Assembly: GCA_046715235.1 (NCBI GenBank)
Contig: JBKJZO010000167.1
Span: 1 to 47,034, forward strand
DNA: 47,034 bases
Direction of reading: 5' to 3'
Source of the DNA: JBKJZO01 sp046715235
GTDB taxonomy: Bacteria; Actinomycetota; Actinomycetes; BP-191
Shown: in pieces, positions 41,190 through 47,034 of the stretch
Numbering within the stretch: the stretch's first letter is position 1
How the letters are laid out: the number at the start of each line of letters is the position of its first letter
Notes under the pieces: generated by a model
Databases searched by the model: none
What the model saw: the letters and a program-made list of their open reading frames with translations, nothing else
Told to the model about the DNA's origin: nothing
Translations under genes and position numbers: made by a program

Positions 41190-41957
41190 GTGACACGCCC
41201 TAGCCACCCACTGCCCAGGTACGCCGCCGGCGCGGTAGTCACGGCGGCCGGACCGCAGATGCGGTCAGTGCTCTACGACCTGTCCCTGCCGACGTTCGAG
41301 CGGTGGGCCGCCGAGTGGGGCTGGGCCGTGCAGGCTGTCGACCTACCTTCCGACGGTTTCGGTGCGGACGCCGGCGCGCAGCGCGCCAAGTGGGCCAAGA
41401 TCCAACTGCTTCGGGAGGCGCTCCGGGTCTATCCGATGGCGCTGTGGCTCGACGCCGACGTACTACTGCTGCGCAACGACGAGGACATCGCGACTCACCT
41501 GCACGCCGATCACTTCCAGGCGCTCGCCTTGGAGTCCGTGCCGGCCGAACACCGGGTCAACCCCAACACGGGCGTGTGGCTCATGCGTTCCTGTCGCGAC
41601 TCGTGGTCCTTCCTCGACGCGGTCGAACGCGCTGGGCAGCAGCCAGGCCCGTGGGCCGATCAGGGCGCGGTGCTGCAAACACTCGGCTGGGACCGCGGCG
41701 ATGAGCGCTATCACTGGGCCGGCCCCGGCCCGGGTAACCACTTCCTGTCAGGCACGAGCTGGCTGCCGACAGGTTGGAACCAGCCGTGGCTCGACGACCG
41801 CGATGAAGGCGACGCGTTCAACAGCACGGCGTCGTCGTACGCCGACCGCCCCCAGGTGCGCGACCCGCACGCGCTGCACTTCATGGGTATGACGCCGGTC
41901 GCCCGGTATCAGGCGATGGCACGAGTCGCTCACCGCCGTCTCGCCCAGCTCGCGTAG
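41190..41957 (+). CDS. Glycosyltransferase-like protein (galactosyltransferase GMA12/MNN10-type)
   Basis: 255-residue GT-A-like protein. It carries a DxD-type metal and sugar-nucleotide motif LWLDADVLLLRND (about residues 91-103), and the downstream NPNTGVWLMRSC and WADQGAVLQTL blocks are characteristic of GMA12/MNN10-family transferases. No signal peptide or membrane segment, so a cytoplasmic action on a small acceptor is likely. Start GTG 41190, five bases after GGGAGG, which lies in a hairpin. Confidence 0.72.
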   Translation: MTRPSHPLPRYAAGAVVTAAGPQMRSVLYDLSLPTFERWAAEWGWAVQAVDLPSDGFGADAGAQRAKWAKIQLLREALRVYPMALWLDADVLLLRNDEDIATHLHADHFQALALESVPAEHRVNPNTGVWLMRSCRDSWSFLDAVERAGQQPGPWADQGAVLQTLGWDRGDERYHWAGPGPGNHFLSGTSWLPTGWNQPWLDDRDEGDAFNSTASSYADRPQVRDPHALHFMGMTPVARYQAMARVAHRRLAQLA

Positions 41958-42044
41958 GCACTCTCGCCTCGCGGACCAGCCGTTCAGGCATCGTTCACGA
42001 CGTGTTGGTTGGCGCGACAGAAACGGCTGTTTGGCTCAGCACCC

Positions 42045-43592
42045 ATGAAGCCTTCGAAGACGTTTCTCGTGTCCACCCTTGTCGCCGTCGTCGCCTTCAG
42101 CGCGACGGGCGCATCCGCAGCCTCCCCGCTCGCGCCGGCGGATTCCTACGCCACCGGACTGGGCGCGGCGAGCGCTGAGATCGTCGCACTCGACGGTGAC
42201 CGCGCCTACGTCATCAACACGGCCACCTCCGCGATCGACATCCTCAGCGTCGGTGCGGAAGGGCAGTTGACCCTCGTACGCCGAGTCGACCTGAGCGCGT
42301 ACGGCGCCGGCGGCAACAGCGTGGCAGCCAAGGACGGCATCGTCGCCGTCGCGCTCGACGCAGCGGTCAAGACGGACCCGGGCAACATCGTCTTCCTCAA
42401 CCGTGACGGTGATGTGCTCACGTCGGTGAAGGCCGGGGCGCTGCCAGACATGGTGACGTTCACGCCCGACGGCAAGCACCTGCTGGTTGCCAACGAGGGG
42501 GAGCCGAACGACGACTACACCGTCGATCCCGAGGGATCGGTGACGGTGATGAGCGTCCGGCCGCTGATCGCGCGACGGAACGGCAACGCGGGCAATGCAG
42601 GCAACCTCGTGCGCGAAGCTGACTTCCGCTCAGTTGCTATCCCGGCAGGCGTCCGCATCTTCGGGCCGGGTGCGTCGGCCGCACAGGACATCGAGCCCGA
42701 ATACATCGCGGTCGACCCAGACGGGCGGACCGCCTACGTGACGCTGCAGGAGAACAACGCGATTGCTGTGCTCGACATCCAGCACGCGCGGATCACCCGC
42801 GTCATGCCGCTCGGCCTCAAGGACTACCGGGTGCTCGGCAACGATCTCGACGGCAACGACCAGAACGGCATCGCGATCGCGCCGACGACCGTGCCGGTCT
42901 TCGGGATGTACCAGCCTGACGGTATAGCCGCGTTCAAGCACGCCGGTCGGACCTACCTGATCACCGCCAACGAGGGCGATGTACGCGAGTGGGGTTCCTA
43001 CATCGAAGCGGCCAGAGCATCGACGCTGACCAGCCGGCTCGATGCCGCCGCATTCCCTTCGGGGCTGCCGACCGCCGTACGCCGGCTCAACGTCTCGACT
43101 GCAACCGGCGACACGGACGGCGACGGTGACTTCGACCAGCTGCACGCGTTCGGTGCCCGGTCGTTCTCCATCTGGACCACGGACGGCACGCTCGTCTACG
43201 ACAGCGGCGACGACCTCGAACGTCTTGTCGCGCAGCTCAACCCGGTGGCGTTCAACGTCTCCAACTCCAACAACACTGTCGACAACCGCAGCGACGACAA
43301 GGGCCCCGAGCCCGAGAACGTGACGACCGGTGTGATCGACGGCCGCCGCTACGCGTTCATCGCCCTCGAGCGGGTCGGGGGCGTCATGGTCTTCGACATC
43401 ACCGACCCCGCCGCACCGGTGTTCCAGTCGTGGGCCAACAACCGCACCTACGGCGCTGGCCCGGTCGGCCCCGACTCCGGACCGGAGGGCTTGGCCTTCG
43501 CTCCCGCCGGATCCGCACCCACCGGCACGCCGCTGCTCCTCGTGGGCAACGAGATCAGCGGAACCGTCACGTCGTACACGCCCGCGCCTTAA
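42045..43592 (+). CDS. Secreted choice-of-anchor I-type beta-propeller protein
   Basis: 515-residue exported protein. Residues 1-28 are a signal peptide (MKPSKTFLVSTLVAVVAFSA then TGASAAS). The mature part has repeated blade-like motifs: DGDRAYVINTATSAIDILSV, DGKHLLVANEGEPNDDYTVD, DPDGRTAYVTLQENNAIAVL and ITANEGDVREWGSY, and a Ca-binding-like stretch DTDGDGDFDQ. This is the choice-of-anchor I arrangement, often seen with alkaline-phosphatase-like proteins. No LPXTG, lipobox or membrane anchor is visible at either end. Start at 42045 gives a proper signal peptide; a frame start at 42009 does not. Confidence 0.75.
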   Translation: MKPSKTFLVSTLVAVVAFSATGASAASPLAPADSYATGLGAASAEIVALDGDRAYVINTATSAIDILSVGAEGQLTLVRRVDLSAYGAGGNSVAAKDGIVAVALDAAVKTDPGNIVFLNRDGDVLTSVKAGALPDMVTFTPDGKHLLVANEGEPNDDYTVDPEGSVTVMSVRPLIARRNGNAGNAGNLVREADFRSVAIPAGVRIFGPGASAAQDIEPEYIAVDPDGRTAYVTLQENNAIAVLDIQHARITRVMPLGLKDYRVLGNDLDGNDQNGIAIAPTTVPVFGMYQPDGIAAFKHAGRTYLITANEGDVREWGSYIEAARASTLTSRLDAAAFPSGLPTAVRRLNVSTATGDTDGDGDFDQLHAFGARSFSIWTTDGTLVYDSGDDLERLVAQLNPVAFNVSNSNNTVDNRSDDKGPEPENVTTGVIDGRRYAFIALERVGGVMVFDITDPAAPVFQSWANNRTYGAGPVGPDSGPEGLAFAPAGSAPTGTPLLLVGNEISGTVTSYTPAP

Positions 43593-43717
43593 CTGCACGC
43601 CAACCGATTGGACGCTACCTGCGTCTCATCGTGAACCCCGTCAACGGTGACCTGTTCACCTGGGAGCGCGTCGCGGTCGGTTGGGGCGTCGCGCTCCACC
43701 GTGGCGGCCGACCTCCG

Positions 43718-44092
43718 TCAGCTCGCGTTTGCCATGTTCTTCTCGACGACCTCGAGTGTGTGCTGCAGCTCCGTGGTCGGGCTGAACTCGATGACCTCCG
43801 TGCCGGCGTACAGAACCGGGGTGTGCCCCGGGCCGACGTAGTACGCATCGCCGGTCTCAAACGTCTCGTCCCCGGTTGCCGTCTTGAACGTCAGCTTGCC
43901 GTTGACGACGTAGCCCCAGTGCGGGGCCTGGCACTTGTCGTCAGGCAGGCCGACGAAGAACGGCGCCAGGTCTGCGTCGGCGGTGTAGGTCTCGAACGCG
44001 ACCGTGTAGCCGCCCTCGAAGTTCTCGATGTGACCCTCGTAGCCGTCGAGTTCGACTGACTTGGATGCGGTCGCCTTGGATGTCTTGGGCAT
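43718..44092 (-). CDS. Cupin-domain protein
   Basis: 124-residue single-domain cupin. Motif 1 is reduced (APHWGYVVNGKLTFKTATGD has one His), and motif 2 GDAYYVGPGHTPV has one. Metal ligands are thus fewer than in typical enzymes, and a binding role is as likely as catalysis. The start at 44092 has GGAAGG nearby. It lies after the SnoaL-like gene on the same strand. Function unknown. Confidence 0.75.
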   Translation of the reverse strand: MPKTSKATASKSVELDGYEGHIENFEGGYTVAFETYTADADLAPFFVGLPDDKCQAPHWGYVVNGKLTFKTATGDETFETGDAYYVGPGHTPVLYAGTEVIEFSPTTELQHTLEVVEKNMANAS

Positions 44093-44174
44093 GGCTTTCC
44101 TTCCCTTCCACGGTTTCACCGCGGCGGTTGTGGGGTGTGGTCGTTTGGCAGGCGTGGCGGCGTCGGGGGCCGCC

Positions 44175-44588
44175 TCACCACCGGACCATGGGGGCTTCGT
44201 CGGCTTGCCGCGCGATCTCGCCGGGCGGCCAGCAACCTGTGCAGTACTCCGTGTGCTCGACGACGGCGTCGCCGTCAATGACGAAGATGTCCAGGGCTCG
44301 CCACAGGTACTCGCCGTCGTCACCGTCGAAGCGCATCTCCTCCTCGATGATCACGCCTTCGCGGGTGGGAAAGACCCGGTGGTGCGTGCATCGCAGGTTG
44401 GCGAAGCCCTTCGTCGTCTCGACGAAGTACTGGGCCGCCGCGTCACGGCCCTGGAGCTGGAACCGCCACGTGGGCAGGTTCACGTCGAGCAGTACGTCGG
44501 GTGCGTACGTCGACGTGATGGCTTCCCAGTCCGCGTCCCGGAACGCTGTGTCGAGCCGGTCGGCGACAGAAGTGGTCTGTGGCGTCAT
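44175..44588 (-). CDS. SnoaL-like (NTF2-fold) protein
   Basis: 137-residue NTF2-fold protein: an N-terminal helix pair (RLDTAFRDADWEAITSTYAP), then DVLLDVNLPTWRFQLQGRDA and a central beta sheet (ALDIFVIDGDAVVEHTEYCT). Such proteins are small-molecule binders or cyclases. The CTGCWPP motif near the end may give a metal or disulphide site. In line with the cupin gene, 82 nt downstream. Confidence 0.78.
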   Translation of the reverse strand: MTPQTTSVADRLDTAFRDADWEAITSTYAPDVLLDVNLPTWRFQLQGRDAAAQYFVETTKGFANLRCTHHRVFPTREGVIIEEEMRFDGDDGEYLWRALDIFVIDGDAVVEHTEYCTGCWPPGEIARQADEAPMVRW

Positions 44589-44676
44589 GGTGACCTCCGT
44601 GGGAGCTAGCGTCTGCTGGCTCTACTCAAGTTGCGTGAGTCTTCGTCTTACGGTGTGACGGTGGCGCGAAAACGTG

Positions 44677-47034
44677 TCATAGATCCCAGTTGATGGGGTG
44701 TTCCGGCACGTAGGAACAGAACGTGCCCGTACGCACGGACCGGCGCAGGTGGCTACCCAGGCCGGGATCGACTGCCTCGATGCGTGTGATTGCGTCCCGG
44801 ATGCGTTGAGTCACCGCGGAGCGCGCCCGCTCGGTTGAATCGCCGCGCGGCCGCGCGCGCCCACCGAGTCCGTACGCTGCCGAGAGCTCCGCGATCAGGG
44901 CGTCGCGTTCGACGTGCAGGCGCTCCGAGCGGACGACGTCGGCGTTCTGATCCGCGTCGGCCAGGTCGGCTTCGATGTCCAGCAGCCGGGCGCGGTACTG
45001 GCGACGCGCGGAGTCGTCGATCGGGTCACCCGGCGCATCGGAGGCGAGCGTCGGACCTTCAGCAACCAGATCGAGCACGTGCACCTCGTTGCCCGGCTGG
45101 GCAAGGAGCTTCGCGAGATCACGCATTCCTTTGGTGTCGCGCAGATGCGCGGCCGTCCCGTCGAGGCCGATCGACCAGACCTCGCCGTCTCGGCGGAAGC
45201 GGTTGGGGGCGTCCGGCGCCGCCGGCTCGGCCCGAACAGGAGCCTCGACTGCGTCGGCGGCATGGCTCAGGCCGAGCGAAGCGAACAGGGCCTTCGCCTC
45301 GGCCCGCTGTGCCTCATTGCCCAGAGCCTCGCCCGAGTCGCGCAGAGTGCCCGCGACCAGCAACGCCGCTCCAGTCCCGCGGTGCTGCAGCAGCGCGGCT
45401 TCCAGATGCCGGCTGGCTCGCTCAGTTACGCCGGACAGCGCGGCCAACAGCCCCAGCGGCCGCTCGACGCTCCCCATGTTGTAGCCGCCGATGCCGTCGA
45501 TGGCATACAGGTGGCCGAACGGCGCCAGCGCGGCGTACAGCTCGGTGGCCATCGCATCCGCACGCGTGAGCCAGGCGGCGTGGGCGAGCATGACGACCGA
45601 CGGCAGCCACTCCGAGCCGAGGGCGTCGAACGTGTAGTCGGCAAGGGTGACGGCCGCCAGTACGTCGGCAGCCCGGTCGAGGTCGCCGCCGGCGGCGTGG
45701 GCGTAGGCCAGCGCCGGTCGGGTCATGATCGCGTACCTCGGCCATCTCGCGGTCAGGTCGGCGAAGAACGCGATGGCATCAGCAGGCTCGCGGGTCTCGC
45801 ATTGCAGCATGGCTCGTTGCGAGGTGGTGAGCATGGCCGCGTTGTCGCTGTGCGCGAGCTCGCCAATGCGGGTCGCCTCGAGCCGCAGACGTTCCGCCGC
45901 GTCCAGGTCACCCTCCATGTCAGCGCGCATGGCCCGCCACAGCGGCACGTACCACGAGTACCCGACCTGTCCCAGCCGGTCGGCACGGGCGGCGTACGAC
46001 GCGATCTCGCCGTCCACCTCGTTGATGGCGCCCGCTTCGAGCAACGCGACGACCCGCAGTCGCCGTCCGAGCAGCTCGAGGCGGGTGTCGCCTGCACTGG
46101 TCGCACAGGCCAGGATCTCGGTGCTCGCGTCGAGCCGGCGCTCGACGTCCGTCGGCCCGGCGATGACGTCGCACCACGACGCGAGGGCGTAGCCGAGCGC
46201 GAGTTCGTCGCCTTCGTCGCGAGCGAGCGTGACCGCTTCGGTGCTCAGGCTCGCCCGGCGTCCGAGGTCGGCGTCCAGTGACAGTGCGACCGAGAGGCGC
46301 GCGAGGACCTGCGAGCGCAACGCGCCGTCGGCGAGCGTCGCGGCCTCCTCGAGCAGTGCGATTTGCTCCTGGTCGAACGGCGGCACTTCGAACCCGCCGG
46401 GACCAGACCCGACGCCCAGAGCGGCGCGGGCCAGCAGGTGTGGCCATCCGTGCTGACGAGCCAGCCGCACCACGACGTCGTACGCCGATCGCGCGCCCGG
46501 CTGGTCGCCTGCCGCCGACAGTGCGTCACCCAGGTCGAGGAGTAACTCGGCACGAACCGCGTCGTCGGCCGGGCACAGCTCCTGCGCGGCGAGAGCGCGC
46601 TGAAAGTCTCGCGCCGCGTCCTCGTAAGCAAGCATCTCCATGCTCTCCCGACCCGCGGCCGCGGCGTACCGCACCGCCTTGGCCGCGACCCCGGACGCGG
46701 CGGCGTTCGCGTAGTGGTGAGCAAGTTCGGCCGACGGGATGGACAGCCCTCGATCGCGCAACTGCTCCAAGGACTCGCCCACGTCGCGATGGAGGCGCAC
46801 CCGCCGGGGGAGTCCGGCGCCGGCGTAGCACGCCTCCGCCATCAGGGGATGCGAGAACTCGTACGAGCCGATCCCGCTGCTGCGCACCAGCCCGGCGACA
46901 TGTGCTTCGTCAACGACTGCCAGGACGGAGCCCGCGTCCGAGCCGAGAGTCTCGGCGAGCACGTCGAGCCGGAAGCGCCGCCCGATCACGCTGGCCGTCT
47001 GCAACAGCTGTTGGCACTGGGGGGACAGGCTCGA
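44677..47034 (-). CDS. Large ATPase-type regulator, 3' part (5' end outside the window)
   Basis: About 785 residues of the C-terminal part of a large LAL/AAA regulator; the frame is open to the window edge, so the P-loop domain lies beyond it. The visible start, SPQCQQLLQTASVIGRRFRL, is the helix after the ATPase core. Then follow tetratricopeptide-like repeats rich in Ala. The C-terminal 170 residues form a separate domain (DGEVWSIGLDGTAAHLRDTK, then HVLDLVAEGPTLASD) ending TGTFCSYVPEHPINWDL, a tail I recognise from actinobacterial AAA regulators, which lacks a LuxR helix-turn-helix. An apparent start codon at 47004 is internal. Upstream of SnoaL and cupin genes on the same strand. Confidence 0.75.
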   Translation of the reverse strand, partial: SSLSPQCQQLLQTASVIGRRFRLDVLAETLGSDAGSVLAVVDEAHVAGLVRSSGIGSYEFSHPLMAEACYAGAGLPRRVRLHRDVGESLEQLRDRGLSIPSAELAHHYANAAASGVAAKAVRYAAAAGRESMEMLAYEDAARDFQRALAAQELCPADDAVRAELLLDLGDALSAAGDQPGARSAYDVVVRLARQHGWPHLLARAALGVGSGPGGFEVPPFDQEQIALLEEAATLADGALRSQVLARLSVALSLDADLGRRASLSTEAVTLARDEGDELALGYALASWCDVIAGPTDVERRLDASTEILACATSAGDTRLELLGRRLRVVALLEAGAINEVDGEIASYAARADRLGQVGYSWYVPLWRAMRADMEGDLDAAERLRLEATRIGELAHSDNAAMLTTSQRAMLQCETREPADAIAFFADLTARWPRYAIMTRPALAYAHAAGGDLDRAADVLAAVTLADYTFDALGSEWLPSVVMLAHAAWLTRADAMATELYAALAPFGHLYAIDGIGGYNMGSVERPLGLLAALSGVTERASRHLEAALLQHRGTGAALLVAGTLRDSGEALGNEAQRAEAKALFASLGLSHAADAVEAPVRAEPAAPDAPNRFRRDGEVWSIGLDGTAAHLRDTKGMRDLAKLLAQPGNEVHVLDLVAEGPTLASDAPGDPIDDSARRQYRARLLDIEADLADADQNADVVRSERLHVERDALIAELSAAYGLGGRARPRGDSTERARSAVTQRIRDAITRIEAVDPGLGSHLRRSVRTGTFCSYVPEHPINWDL

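Overview
The window reads as chromosomal DNA of a high-GC actinobacterium. Evidence: many GTG starts, G/C at third codon positions, tightly overlapping ATGA/GTGA operons, a bacterial proteasome activator (Bpa/PafE), a PucR-type FasR regulator beside a type II fatty-acid synthase operon, and LuxR-family large ATP-binding regulators. I cannot name the genus. A Nocardioides/Frankia/Streptomyces-like lineage fits better than a mycobacterium, because the fab locus has fabH and a Streptomyces-type FasR, but it also ends in a carboxyltransferase gene as the mycobacterial kas/accD6 locus does.

Layout. 1-2.5 kb: a geranylgeranyl-reductase-type flavoenzyme, convergent with a solitary arginine deiminase (arcA). 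2.6-9.8 kb: the core lipid locus fasR, then fabD-fabH-fabG-acpP-fabF-accD, mostly coupled by 1-4 nt overlaps. It makes malonyl-ACP, starts and extends fatty acids, and probably supplies malonyl-CoA. FabD carries a biotinyl/lipoyl-like C-terminal domain that lacks the modifiable lysine. 9.8-15 kb: a small membrane protein, a REC-GGDEF protein, an SDR, a DUF1232 protein, a NERD-like protein, a PAS protein and a pore-loop membrane protein. 15-18.5 kb: larC-larB (nickel-pincer cofactor), a DUF4446 protein and pheA.

18.5-21.1 kb is accessory DNA lying between pheA and serS, which are neighbours in Streptomyces. It holds a long palindrome, an AbiEi/DUF559 gene, the scar of a deleted ECF41-type sigma factor with two back-to-back ECF41-type promoters, and the presumed sigma-dependent operon (membrane protein plus NAD-dependent epimerase). 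21.1-28.6 kb returns to housekeeping and stress genes: serS, a HAD hydrolase, rmuC, bpa, a USP-like protein, an anti-sigma kinase, a GAF-PP2C phosphatase and a DinB-like protein.

28.7-35.1 kb is a second accessory stretch. A restriction-modification pair abuts tRNA-Ser(TGA), followed by an unknown gene, a truncated epimerase, a 48-residue C2H2 zinc-finger microprotein, a VOC protein, an aldo-keto reductase, a deleted metallo-beta-lactamase-fold gene and two further microproteins. 35.1-47 kb: a LuxR-type ATPase regulator, a membrane protein, tRNA-Ser(GCT) and tRNA-Arg(ACG), a PIN/RHH toxin-antitoxin pair, an ArsR-SRPBCC operon with a perfect operator over its start codon, a glycosyltransferase-like gene behind a ribosome-site hairpin, a secreted beta-propeller-like protein, cupin and SnoaL-like proteins, and the 3' part of a second large regulator that runs off the window.
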